Shown piece after piece: positions 39,017 through 52,800 of a DNA stretch of 64,000 bases (position 1 is the stretch's first letter; each line of letters opens with the position of its first letter). A model generated the notes under the pieces. That model was not told where the DNA came from. It worked only from the letters and a program-made list of their open reading frames with translations, and searched no databases. Source of the stretch: Prosopocoilus inquinatus (lineage: Eukaryota; Arthropoda; Insecta; Coleoptera; Lucanidae); assembly GCA_036172665.1 (NCBI GenBank), contig JAYKNF010000067.1, forward strand, positions 44,274 to 108,273, in the 5' to 3' direction. A program made the translations under genes and the position numbers.

Positions 39017-42000
39017 GATCCTTACTCATCTATCATATCATTTGACGTTTGGATGACCTCCAGTAACTCTGATGTGAGATACGAAATTATCGGACGCAGC
39101 AGAAGCTGGAAATAGTTTTAAATGAAACAACACACATTAGCGTTGTTCCTGTGATGTATCTAAACGATCCTTACTTATCTAACATGTTATTTGACGTTTG
39201 GATGGACTCCAGTAAGTCTGATGTGAGATACAAAGTTTTTGGACGCAGCAGGAGCTAGAAATAGTTTTAATCGAAACAACACGTATTAGCGTTGTTCCTG
39301 TGCTGTATCTAATCGATCCTTACTTATCTATCATGTTATTTGACGTTTCGATGCACTCCAGTAACTCTGATGTGAGATACGAAGTTTTCGGACGCAGCAA
39401 AATCTGGAAATAGTTTTAAACGAAACAACACGTATTAGCGTTGTTCCTGTGATGTATCTATTCGATCCTTACTCATCTATCATGTTATTTGACGTTTGGA
39501 TGGACTCCAGTATCTCTGATGTGAGATACAAAGTTTTTGAACGCAGCAGAAGCTGGAAATAGTTTTGAACGAAACAACACGTATTAGCGTTGTTCCTGTG
39601 ATGTATCTAATCGATCCTTACTTAGCTACTATGTTATTTGACGTTTCGATGGACTCCAGTAACTATAATGTGAGATACGAAATTTTCGGACGCAGCAGCA
39701 GCTGGAAATAGTTTTAAACGAAACAACACATATTAGCGTTGTTCCTGTGATGTAACTAATCGATCCTTACTCATCTATCATGTTATTTGACGTTTGGACG
39801 GACTCCAGTAACTCTGATGAGAGATACAAAGTTCTCGGACGCAGCAGAAGCTGGAAATAGTTTTAAACGAAACAACACGCATTAGCGTTGTTCCTGTGAT
39901 GTATCTAATCGATCCTTACTCATCTAACATGTTATTTGGCGTTTCGATGGACTCCAGTAACTTTGATGTGAGATACGAAGTTCTCGGACGCAGCTGAAGC
40001 TGGAAATAGTTTTGAACGAAACAACACGTATTAGCGTTGTTCCTGTGATGTAACTAAACGATCCTTATTTATCTAACATGTTATTTGAAGTTTGGATGGA
40101 CTCCAGTAAGTCTGATGTGAGATACAAAGTTTTTGGACGCAGCAGGAGCTGGAAATAGTTTTAAACGAAACAACACGTATTAGCGTTGTTCCTGTGCTGT
40201 ATCTAATCGATCCTTACTCATCTATCATGTTATTTGGCGTGTCGATGGACTCCAGTAGCTCTGATGTGAGATACGACGTTTTCGGACGCAGCAGAAGCTG
40301 GAAATAGTTTTTAACGAAACAACACGCATTAGCGTTGTTCCTGTGATGTATCTAAACGATCCTTACTTATCTAACATGTTATTTGACGTTTGGATGGACT
40401 CCAGTAAGTCTGATGTGAGATACAAAGTTCTCGGACGCAGCAGAAGCTGGAAATAGTTTTAAACGAAACAACACGTATTAGCGTTGTTCCTGTTATGTAT
40501 CTAATCGATCCTTACTCATCTATCATGTTATTTGACGTTTGAATGGACTCCAGTAACTCTGATGTGAGATACAAAGTTCTCGGACGCAGCAGAAGCTGGA
40601 AATAGTTTTGAACGAAACAACACGTATTCGTCTTGTTCCTGTGATGTATCTAATCGATCCTTACTTATCTATCATGTTATTTGACGTTTGGATGGACACC
40701 AGTAACTCTGATGTGAGATACGAAATTATCGGACGCAGCAGAAGCTGGAAATAGTTCTAAACGAAACAACACATATTAGCGTTGTTCCTGTGATGTAACT
40801 AATCGATCCTTACTCATCTATCATGTTATTTGACGTTTGGACGGACTCCAGTAACTCTGATGTGAGATACAAAGTTCTCGGACGCAGCAGAAGCTGGAAA
40901 TAGTTTTGAACGAAACAACACGTATTCGTTTTGTTCCTGTGATGTATCTAATCGATCCTTACTTATCTATCATGTTATTTGACGTTTGGATGGACTCCAG
41001 TAACTCTGATGTGAGATACGAAGTTCTCAGACGCAGCTGAAGCTTGAAATAGTTTTAAACGAAACAACACGCATTGGCGTTGTTCCTGTGATGTATCTAA
41101 TCGATCCTTACTCATCTATCATATTATTTGACGTTTGGATGACCTCCAGTAACTCTGATGTGAGATACGAAATTATCGGACGCAGCAGAAGCTGGAAATA
41201 GTTTTAAATGAAACAACACGCATTAGCGTTGTTCCTGTGATGTTTCTAATCGATCCTTACTCATCTATCATCTTATTTGACGTTTCGATGGACTCTAGTA
41301 ACTCTGATGTGAGATACGAAGTTTTTGGACGCAGCAGGAGCTAGAAATAGTTTTAATCGAAACAACACGTATTAGCGTTGTTCCTGTGCTGTATCTAATC
41401 GATCCTTACTTATCTATCATGTTATTTGGCGTTTCGATGGACTCCAGTAACTCTGATGTGAGATACGACGTTCTCGGACGCAGCTGAAGCTGGAAATAGT
41501 TTTAAATGAAACAACACGTATTAACGTTGTTCCTGTGATGTATCTGATCGATCCTTACTCATCTATCACGTTATTTGGCGTTTCGATGGACTCCAGTAGC
41601 TCCGATGTGAGATACGACGTTTTCGGACGCAGCAGAAGCTGGAAATAGTTTTAAATGAAACAACACGCATTAGCGTTGTTCCTGTGATGTATCTAAACGA
41701 TCCTTACTTATCTAACATGTTATTTGACGTTTGGATGGACTCCAGTAAGTCTGATGTGAGATACAAAGTTTTTGGACGCAGCAAGAGCTAGAAATAGTTT
41801 TAATCGAAACAACACGTATTAGCGTTGTTCCTGTGTTGTATCTAATCGATCCTTACTTATCTACCATGTTATTTGACGTTTCGATGCACTCCAGTAACTC
41901 TGATGTGAGATACGAAGTTTTCGGACGCAGCAGAAGCTGGAAATAGTTTTAAACGAAACAACACGTATTAGCGTTGTTCCTGTGATGTATCTATTCGATC

Positions 42001-43635
42001 CTTACTCATCTATCATGTTATTTGACGTTTGGATGGACTCCAGTAACTCTGATGTGAGATACAAAGTTTTTGAACGCAGCAGAAGCTGGAAATAGTTTTG
42101 AACGAAACAACACGTATTAGCGTTGTTCCTGTGATGTATCTAATCGATCCTTACTCAGCTACTATGTTATTTGACGTTTCGATGGACTCCAGTACCTATA
42201 ATGTGAGATACGAAATTTTCGGACGCAGCAGCAGCTGGAAATAGTTTTAAACCAAACAACACATATTAGCGTTGTTCCTGTGATGTAACTAATCGATCCT
42301 TACTCATCTATCATGTTATTTGACGTTTGGACGGACTCCAGTAACTCTGATGAGAGATACAAAGTTCTCGGACGCAGCAGAAGCTGGAAATAGTTTTAAA
42401 CGAAACAACACGCATTAGCGTTGTTCCTGTGATGTATCTAATCGATCATTACTCATCTAACATGTTATTTGGCGTTTCGATGGACTCCAGTAACTTCGAT
42501 GTGAGATACGAAGTTCTCGGACGCAGCTGAAGCTGGAAATAGTTTTGAACGAAACAACACGTATTAGCGTTGTTCCTGTGATGTATCTAATCGATCCTTA
42601 CTTATCTAACATGTTATTTGTTGTTTGGATGGACTCCAGTAACTTTGATGTGAGATACGACGTTTTCGGACGCAGCAGATGCTGGAAATAGTTTTAAACG
42701 AAACAACACATATTAGCGTTGTTCCTGTGATGTAACTAATCGATCCTTACTCATCTATCATGTTATTTGACGTTTGGACGGACTCCAGTAACTCTGATGT
42801 GAGATACGACGTTTTCGGACGCAGCAGAAGCTGGAAATAGTTTTTAACGAAACAACACGCATTAGCGTTGTTCCTGTGATGTATCTAAACGATCCTTACT
42901 TATCTAACATGTTATTTGACGTTTGGATGGACTCCAGTAAGTCTGATGTGAGATACAAAGTTTTTGGACGCAGCAGGAGCTGGAAATAGTTTTAAACGAA
43001 ACAACACGTATTAGCGTTGTTCCTGTGATGTATCTAATCGATCCTTACTTATCTAACATGTTATTTGTTGTTTGGATGGACTCCAGTAACTTTGATGTGA
43101 GATACGACGTTTTCGGACGCAGCAGATGCTGGAAATAGTTTTAAACGAAACAACACGTATTAGCGTTGTTCCTGTTATGTATCTAATCGATCCTTACTCA
43201 TCTATCATGTTATTTGACGTTTGAATGGACTCCAGTAACTCTGATGTGAGATACAAAGTTCTCGGACGCAGCAGAAGCTGGAAATAGTTTTGAACGAAAC
43301 AACACGTATTCGTCTTGTTCCTGTGATGTATCTAAACGATCCTTACTTATCTAACATGTTATTTGACGTTTGGATGGACTCCAGTAAGTCTGATGTGAGA
43401 TACAAAGTTTTTGGACGCAGCAGGAGCTAGAAATAGTTTTAATCGAAACAACACGTATTAGCGTTGTTCCTGTGCTGTATCTAATCGATCCTTACTTATC
43501 TATCATGTTATTTGACGTTTCGAAGCACTCCAGTAACTATGATGTGAGATACAATGTTTTTGAACGCAGCAGAAGCTGGAAATAGTTTTGAACGAAACAA
43601 CACGTATTAGCGTTGTTCCTGTGATGTATCTAATC
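39017..43635 (+). repeat. 33-mer HOR, copy 1, with two monomers lost (31 monomers)
   Basis: It matches 44977-49893 in order but is two monomers shorter. One loss is at the monomer at 40358, which opens like the A monomer at 46318 (GTAAGTCTG) and ends like the one at 46467 (GTTCTCGG, GCAGAAGC). The other is at 40954, which merges the counterparts of 47063 and 47212. Rare shared variants that tie the copies together are GGCGTGTCG (40236, 46196, 51113), CGAAGCACTCC (43521, 49779) and CACGTATTCGTCTTG. Confidence 0.85.
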
Positions 43636-44976
43636 GATCCTTACTCAACTATCATATTATATGACGTTTGGATGACCTCCAGTAACTCTGATGTGAGATA
43701 CGAAATTATCGGACGCAGCAGAAGCTGGAAATAGTTTTAAACGAAACAACACGCATTAGCGTTGTTCCTGTGATGTATCTAATCGATCATTACTCATCTA
43801 ACATGTTATTTGGCGTTTCGATGGACTCCAGTAACTTCGATGTGAGATACGAAGTTCTCGGACGCAGCTGAAGCTGGAAATAGTTTTGAACGAAACAACA
43901 CGTATTAGCGTTGTTCCTGTGATGTATCTAATCGATCCTTACTTATCTAACATGTTATTTGTTGTTTGGATGGACTCCAGTAACTTTGATGTGAGATACG
44001 ACGTTTTCGGACGCAGCAGATGCTGGAAATAGTTTTAAACGAAACAACACATATTAGCGTTGTTCCTGTGATGTAACTAATCGATCCTTACTCATCTATC
44101 ATGTTATTTGACGTTTGGACGGACTCCAGTAACTCTGATGTGAGATACGACGTTTTCGGACGCAGCAGAAGCTGGAAATAGTTTTTAACGAAACAACACG
44201 CATTAGCGTTGTTCCTGTGATGTATCTAAACGATCCTTACTTATCTAACATGTTATTTGACGTTTGGATGGACTCCAGTAAGTCTGATGTGAGATACAAA
44301 GTTTTTGGACGCAGCAGGAGCTGGAAATAGTTTTAAACGAAACAACACGTATTAGCGTTGTTCCTGTGATGTATCTAATCGATCCTTACTTATCTAACAT
44401 GTTATTTGTTGTTTGGATGGACTCCAGTAACTTTGATGTGAGATACGACGTTTTCGGACGCAGCAGATGCTGGAAATAGTTTTAAACGAAACAACACGTA
44501 TTAGCGTTGTTCCTGTTATGTATCTAATCGATCCTTACTCATCTATCATGTTATTTGACGTTTGAATGGACTCCAGTAACTCTGATGTGAGATACAAAGT
44601 TCTCGGACGCAGCAGAAGCTGGAAATAGTTTTGAACGAAACAACACGTATTCGTCTTGTTCCTGTGATGTATCTAAACGATCCTTACTTATCTAACATGT
44701 TATTTGACGTTTGGATGGACTCCAGTAAGTCTGATGTGAGATACAAAGTTTTTGGACGCAGCAGGAGCTAGAAATAGTTTTAATCGAAACAACACGTATT
44801 AGCGTTGTTCCTGTGCTGTATCTAATCGATCCTTACTTATCTATCATGTTATTTGACGTTTCGAAGCACTCCAGTAACTATGATGTGAGATACAATGTTT
44901 TTGAACGCAGCAGAAGCTGGAAATAGTTTTGAACGAAACAACACGTATTAGCGTTGTTCCTGTGATGTATCTAATC
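43636..44976 (+). repeat. 9-monomer tandem duplication (1341 bp) of 42295-43635
   Basis: Nine monomers repeat the preceding nine in order. Matched rare variants 1341 bp apart: ATCGATCATT (42441 and 43782), GTTGTTTGG with GCAGATGCTGG twice in each copy, CACGTATTCGTCTTG, and CGAAGCACTCC (43521 and 44862). Between the ends the two copies look nearly identical. The join is visible within one monomer (43636-43784): its left half has CATATTATATG and GAAATTATCGG as in the monomer that normally follows (44977), and its right half has TTTTAAACG and CACGCATTAG as in the monomer at 42295. The crossover therefore lies within about 43711-43741. Confidence 0.9.
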
Positions 44977-47900
44977 GATCCTTACTCAACTATCATATTA
45001 TATGACGTTTGGATGACCTCCAGTAACTCTGATGTGAGATACGAAATTATCGGACGCAGCAGAAGCTGGAAATAGTTTTAAATGAAACAACACGCATTAG
45101 CGTTGTTCCTGTGATGTATCTAAACGATCCTTACTTATCTAACATGTTATTTGACGTTTGGATGGACTCCAGTAAGTCTGATGTGAGATACAAAGTTTTT
45201 GGACGCAGCAGGAGCTAGAAATAGTTTTAATCGAAACAACACGTATTAGCGTTGTTCCTGTGCTGTATCTAATCGATCCTTACTTATCTATCATGTTATT
45301 TGACGTTTCGATGCACTCCAGTAACTCTGATGTGAGATACGAAGTTTTCGGACGCAGCAAAATCTGGAAATAGTTTTAAACGAAACAACACGTATTAGCG
45401 TTGTTCCTGTGATGTATCTATTCGATCCTTACTCATCTATCATGTTATTTGACGTTTGGATGGACTCCAGTAACTCTGATGTGAGATACAAAGTTTTTGA
45501 ACGCAGCAGAAGCTGGAAATAGTTTTGAACGAAACAACACGTATTAGCGTTGTTCCTGTGATGTATCTAATCGATCCTTACTTAGCGACTATGTTATTTG
45601 ACGTTTCGATGGACTCCAGTAACTATAATGTGAGATACGAAATTTTCGGACGCAGCAGCAGCTGGAAATAGTTTTAAACGAAACAACACATATTAGCGTT
45701 GTTCCTGTGATGTAACTAATCGATCCTTACTCATCTATCATGTTATTTGACGTTTGGACGGACTCCAGTAACTCTGATGAGAGATACAAAGTTCTCGGAC
45801 GCAGCAGAAGCTGGAAATAGTTTTAAACGAAACAACACGCATTAGCGTTGTTCCTGTGATGTATCTAATCGATCCTTACTCATCTAACATGTTATTTGGC
45901 GTTTCGATGGACTCCAGTAACTTTGATGTGAGATACGAAGTTCTCGGACGCAGCTGAAGCTGGAAATAGTTTTGAACGAAACAACACGTATTAGCGTTGT
46001 TCCTGTGATGTAACTAAACGATCCTTATTTATCTAACATGTTATTTGAAGTTTGGATGGACTCCAGTAAGTCTGATGTGAGATACAAAGTTTTTGGACGC
46101 AGCAGGAGCTGGAAATAGTTTTAAACGAAACAACACGTATTAGCGTTGTTCCTGTGCTGTATCTAATCGATCCTTACTCATCTATCATGTTATTTGGCGT
46201 GTCGATGGACTCCAGTAGCTCTGATGTGAGATACGACGTTTTCGGACGCAGCAGAAGCTGGAAATAGTTTTTAACGAAACAACACGCATTAGCGTTGTTC
46301 CTGTGATGTATCTAAACGATCCTTACTTATCTAACATGTTATTTGACGTTTGGATGGACTCCAGTAAGTCTGATGTGAGATACAAAGTATTTGGACGCAG
46401 CAGGAGCTGGAAATAGTTTTAAACGAAACAACACGTATTAGCGTTGTTCCTGTGATGTATCTAATCGATCCTTACTCATCTATCATGTTATTTGACGTTT
46501 GAATGGACTCCAGTAACTCTGATGTGAGATACAAAGTTCTCGGACGCAGCAGAAGATGGAAATAGTTTTAAACGAAACAACACGTATTAGCGTTGTTCCT
46601 GTTATGTATCTAATCGATCCTTACTCATCTATCATGTTATTTGACGTTTGAATGGACTCCAGTAACTCTGATGTGAGATACAAAGTTCTCGGACGCAGCA
46701 GAAGCTGGAAATAGTTTTGAACGAAACAACACGTATTCGTCTTGTTCCTGTGATGTATGTAATCGATCCTTACTTATCTATCATGTTATTTGACGTTTGG
46801 ATGGACACCAGTAACTCTGATGTGAGATACGAAATTATCGGACGCAGCAGAAGCTGGAAATAGTTCTAAACGAAACAACACATATTAGCGTTGTTCCTGT
46901 GATGTAACTAATCGATCCTTACTCATCTATCATGTTATTTGACGTTTGGACGGACTCCAGTAACTCTGATGTGAGATACAAAGTTCTCGGACGCAGCAGA
47001 AGCTGGAAATAGTTTTGAACGAAACAACACGTATTCGTCTTGTTCCTGTGATGTATCTAATCGATCCTTACTTATCTATCATGTTATTTGACGTTTGGAT
47101 GGACACCAGTAACTCTGATGTGAGATACGAAATTATCGGACGCAGCAGAAGCTGGAAATAGTTTTAAATGAAACAACACGCATTAGCGTTGTTCCTGTGA
47201 TGTATCTAATCGATCCTTACTCATCTATCATGTTATTTGACGTTTGGATGGACTCCAGTAACTCTGAAGTGAGATACGAAGTTCTCAGACGCAGCTGAAG
47301 CTTGAAATAGTTTTAAACGAAACAACACGCATTAGCGTTGTTCCTGTGATGTATCTAATCGATCCTTACTCATCTATCATATTATTTGACGTTTGGATGA
47401 CCTCCAGTAACTCTGATGTGAGATACGAAATTATCGGACGCAGCAGAAGCTGGAAATAGTTTTAAATGAAACAACACGCATTAGCGTTGTTCCTGTGATG
47501 TTTCTAATCGATCCTTACTCATCTATCATGTTATTTGACGTTTCGATGGACTCTAGTAACTCTGATGTGAGATACGAAGTTTTTGGACGCAGCAGGAGCT
47601 AGAAATAGTTTTAATCGAAACAACACGTATTAGCGTTGTTCCTGTGCTGTATCTAATCGATCCTTACTTATCTATCATGTTATTTGGCGTTTCGATGGAC
47701 TCCAGTAACTCTGATGTGAGATACGACGTTCTCGGACGCAGCTGAAGCTGGAAATAGTTTTAAATGAAACAACACGTATTAACGTTGTTCCTGTGATGTA
47801 TCTGATCGATCCTTACTCATCTATCACGTTATTTGGCGTCTCGATGGACTCCAGTAGCTCCGATGTGAGATACGACGTTTTCGGACGCAGCAGAAGCTGG

Positions 47901-49893
47901 AAATAGTTTTAAATGAAACAACACGCATTAGCGTTGTTCCTGTGATGTATCTAAACGATCCTTACTTATCTAACATGTTATTTGACGTTTGGATGGACTC
48001 CAGTAAGTCTGATGTGAGATACAAAGTTTTTGGACGCAGCAAGAGCTAGAAATAGTTTTAATCGAAACAACACGTATTAGCGTTGTTCCTGTGCTGTATC
48101 TAATCGATCCTTACTTATCTACCATGTTATTTGACGTTTCGATGCACTCCAGTAACTCTGATGTGAGATACGAAGTTTTCGGACGCAGCAGAAGCTGGAA
48201 ATAGTTTTAAACGAAACAACACGTATTAGCGTTGTTCCTGTGATGTATCTATTCGATCCTTACTCATCTATCATGTTATTTGACGTTTGGATGGACTCCA
48301 GTAACTCTGATGTGAGATACAAAGTTTTTGAACGCAGCAGAAGCTGGAAATAGTTTTGAACGAAACAACACGTATTCGCGTTGTTCCTGTGATGTATCTA
48401 ATCGATCCTTACTCAGCTACTATGTTATTTGACGTTTCGATGGACTCCAGTACCTATAATGTGAGATACGAAATTTTCGGACGCAGCAGCAGCTGGAAAT
48501 AGTTTTAGACGAAACAACACATATTAGCGTTGTTCCTGTGATGTAACTAATCGATCCTTACTCATCTATCATGTTATTTGACGTTTGGACGGACTCCAGT
48601 AACTCTGATGAGAGATACAAAGTTCTCGGACGCAGCAGAAGCTGGAAATAGTTTTAAACGAAACAACACGCATTAGCGTTGTTCCTGTGATGTATCTAAT
48701 CGATCATTACTCATCTAACATGTTATTTGGCGTTTCGATGGACTCCAGTAACTTCGATGTGAGATACGAAGTTCTCGGACGCAGCTGAAGCTGGAAATAG
48801 TTTTGAACGAAGCAACACGTATTAGCGTTGTTCCTGTGATGTATCTAATCGATCCTTACTTATCTAACATGTTATTTGTTGTTTGGATGGACTCCAGTAA
48901 CTTTGATGTGAGATACGACGTTTTCGGACGCAGCAGATGCTGGAAATAGTTTTAAACGAAACAACACATATTAGCGTTGTTCCTGTGATGTAACTAATCG
49001 ATCCTTACTCATCTATCATGTTATTTGACGTTTGGACGGACTCCAGTAACTCTGATGTGAGATACGACGTTTTCGGACGCAGCAGAAGCTGGAAATAGTT
49101 TTTAACGAAACAACACGCATTAGCGTTGTTCCTGTGATGTATCTAAACGATCCTTACTTATCTAACATGTTATTTGACGTTTGGATGGACTCCAGTAAGT
49201 CTGATGTGAGATACAAAGTTTTTGGACGCAGCAGGAGCTGGAAATAGTTTTAAACGAAACAACACGTATTAGCGTTGTTCCTGTGATGTATCTAATCGAT
49301 CCTTACTTATCTAACATGTTATTTGTTGTTTGGATGGACTCCAGTAACTTTGATGTGAGATACGACGTTTTCGGACGCAGCAGATGCTGGAAATAGTTTT
49401 AAACGAAACAACACGTATTAGCGTTGTTCCTGTTATGTATCTAATCGATCCTTACTCATCTATCATGTTATTTGACGTTTGAATGGACTCCAGTAACTCT
49501 GATGTGAGATACAAAGTTCTCGGACGCAGCAGAAGCTGGAAATAGTTTTGAACGAAACAACACGTATTCGTCTTGTTCCTGTGATGTATCTAAACGATCC
49601 TTACTTATCTAACATGTTATTTGACGTTTGGATGGACTCCAGTAAGTCTGATGTGAGATACAAAGTTTTTGGACGCAGCAGGAGCTAGAAATAGTTTTAA
49701 TCGAAACAACACGTATTAGCGTTGTTCCTGTGCTGTATCTAATCGATCCTTACTTATCTATCATGTTATTTGACGTTTCGAAGCACTCCAGTAACTATGA
49801 TGTGAGATACAATGTTTTTGAACGCAGCAGAAGCTGGAAATAGTTTTGAACGAAACAACACGTATTAGCGTTGTTCCTGTGATGTATCTAATC
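44977..49893 (+). repeat. 33-mer HOR, copy 2, reference copy (4917 bp)
   Basis: Thirty-three monomers, all 149 bp, that recur one for one in the next copy until 53916. Landmarks 4917 bp apart: CGAAGCACTCC (44862 and 49779, flanking the unit), GGCGTGTCG (46196 and 51113), and the paired GTTGTTTGG monomers. Order starts with a GACCTCC/GAAATTATCGG monomer, then A, a GATGCAC type with GCAAAATCTGG, an L-like type with TTTTTGAACG, D, F, C, A, B, A, two GTTTGAATGG types, then X/H/N types and a second D, F pair. Private differences include ATGTATGTAATCG (about 46752). Confidence 0.88.
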
Positions 49894-52800
49894 GATCCTT
49901 ACTCAACTATCATATTATATGACGTTTGGATGACCTCCAGTAACTCTGATGTGAGATACGAAATTATCGGACGCAGCAGAAGCTGGAAATAGTTTTAAAT
50001 GAAACAACACGCATTAGCGTTGTTCCTGTGATGTATCTAAACGATCCTTACTTATCTAACATGTTATTTGACGTTTGGATGGACTCCAGTAAGTCTGATG
50101 TGAGATACAAAGTTTTTGGACGCAGCAGGAGCTAGAAATAGTTTTAATCGAAACAACACGTATTAGCGTTGTTCCTGTGCTGTATCTAATCGATCCTTAC
50201 TTATCTATCATGTTATTTGACGTTTCGATGCACTCCAGTAACTCTGATGTGAGATACGAAGTTTTCGGACGCAGCAAAATCTGGAAATAGTTTTAAACGA
50301 AACAACACGTATTAGCGTTGTTCCTGTGATGTATCTATTCGATCCTTACTCATCTATCATGTTATTTGACGTTTGGATGGACTCCAGTAACTCTGATGTG
50401 AGATACAAAGTTTTTGAACGCAGCAGAAGCTGGAAATAGTTTTGAACGAAACAACACGTATTAGCGTTGTTCCTGTGATGTATCTAATCGATCCTTACTT
50501 AGCTACTATGTTATTTGACGTTTCGATGGACTCCAGTAACTATAATGTGAGATACGAAATTTTCGGACGCAGCAGCAGCTGGAAATAGTTTTAAACGAAA
50601 CAACACATATTAGCGTTGTTCCTGTGATGTAACTAATCGATCCTTACTCATCTATCATGTTATTTGACGTTTGGACGGACTCCAGTAACTCTGATGAGAG
50701 ATACAAAGTTCTCGGACGCAGCAGAAGCTGGAAATAGTTTTAAACGAAACAACACGCATTAGCGTTGTTCCTGTGATGTATCTAATCGATCCTTACTCAT
50801 CTAACATGTTATTTGGCGTTTCGATGGACTCCAGTAACTTTGATGTGAGATACGAAGTTCTCGGACGCAGCTGAAGCTGGAAATAGTTTTGAACGAAACA
50901 ACACGTATTAGCGTTGTTCCTGTGATGTAACTAAACGATCCTTATTTATCTAACATGTTATTTGAAGTTTGGATGGACTCCAGTAAGTCTGATGTGAGAT
51001 ACAAAGTTTTTGGACGCAGCAGGAGCTGGAAATAGTTTTAAACGAAACAACACGTATTAGCGTTGTTCCTGTGCTGTATCTAATCGATCCTTACTCATCT
51101 ATCATGTTATTTGGCGTGTCGATGGACTCCAGTAGCTCTGATGTGAGATACGACGTTTTCGGACGCAGCAGAAGCTGGAAATAGTTTTTAACGAAACAAC
51201 ACGCATTAGCGTTGTTCCTGTGATGTATCTAAACGATCCTTACTTATCTAACATGTTATTTGACGTTTGGATGGACTCCAGTAAGTCTGATGTGAGATAC
51301 AAAGTTTTTGGACGCAGCAGGAGCTGGAAATAGTTTTAAACGAAACAACACGTATTAGCGTTGTTCCTGTGATGTATCTAATCGATCCTTACTCATCTAT
51401 CATGTTATTTGACGTTTGAATGGACTCCAGTAACTCTGATGTGAGATACAAAGTTCTCGGACGCAGCAGAAGCTGGAAATAGTTTTAAACGAAACAACAC
51501 GTATTAGCGTTGTTCCTGTTATGTATCTAATCGATCCTTACTCATCTATCATGTTATTTGACATTTGAATGGACTCCAGTAACTCTGATGTGAGATACAA
51601 AGTTCTCGGACGCAGCAGAAGCTGGAAATAGTTTTGAACGAAACAACACGTATTCGTCTTGTTCCTGTGATGTATCTAATCGATCCTTACTTATCTATCA
51701 TGTTATTTGACGTTTGGATGGACACCAGTAACTCTGATGTGAGATACGAAATTATCGGACGCAGCAGAAGCTGGAAATAGTTCTAAACGAAACAACACAT
51801 ATTAGCGTTGTTCCTGTGATGTAACTAATCGATCCTTACTCATCTATCATGTTATTTGACGTTTGGACGGACTCCAGTAACTCTGATGTGAGATACAAAG
51901 TTCTCGGACGCAGCAGAAGCTGGAAATAGTTTTGAACGAAACAACACGTATTCGTCTTGTTCCTGTGATGTATCTAATCGATCCTTACTTATCTATCATG
52001 TTATTTGACGTTTGGATGGACACCAGTAACTCTGATGTGAGATACGAAATTATCGGACGCAGCAGAAGCTGGAAATAGTTTTAAATGAAACAACACGCAT
52101 TAGCGTTGTTCCTGTGATGTATCTAATCGATCCTTACTCATCTATCATGTTATTTGACGTTTGGATGGACTCCAGTAACTCTGAAGTGAGATACGAAGTT
52201 CTCAGACGCAGCTGAAGCTTGAAATAGTTTTAAACGAAACAACACGCATTAGCGTTGTTCCTGTGATGTATCTAATCGATCCTTACTCATCTATCATATT
52301 ATTTGACGTTTGGATGACCTCCAGTAACTCTGATGTGAGATACGAAATTATCGGACGCAGCAGAAGCTGGAAATAGTTTTAAATGAAACAACACGCATTA
52401 GCGTTGTTCCTGTGATGTTTCTAATCGATCCTTACTCATCTATCATGTTATTTGACGTTTCGATGGACTCTAGTAACTCTGATGTGAGATACGAAGTTTT
52501 TGGACGCAGCAGGAGCTAGAAATAGTTTTAATCGAAACAACACGTATTAGCGTTGTTCCTGTGCTGTATCTAATCGATCCTTACTTATCTATCATGTTAT
52601 TTGGCGTTTCGATGGACTCCAGTAACTCTGATGTGAGATACGACGTTCTCGGACGCAGCTGAAGCTGGAAATAGTTTTAAATGAAACAACACGTATTAAC
52701 GTTGTTCCTGTGATGTATCTGATCGATCCTTACTCATCTATCACGTTATTTGGCGTCTCGATGGACTCCAGTAGCTCCGATGTGAGATACGACGTTTTCG

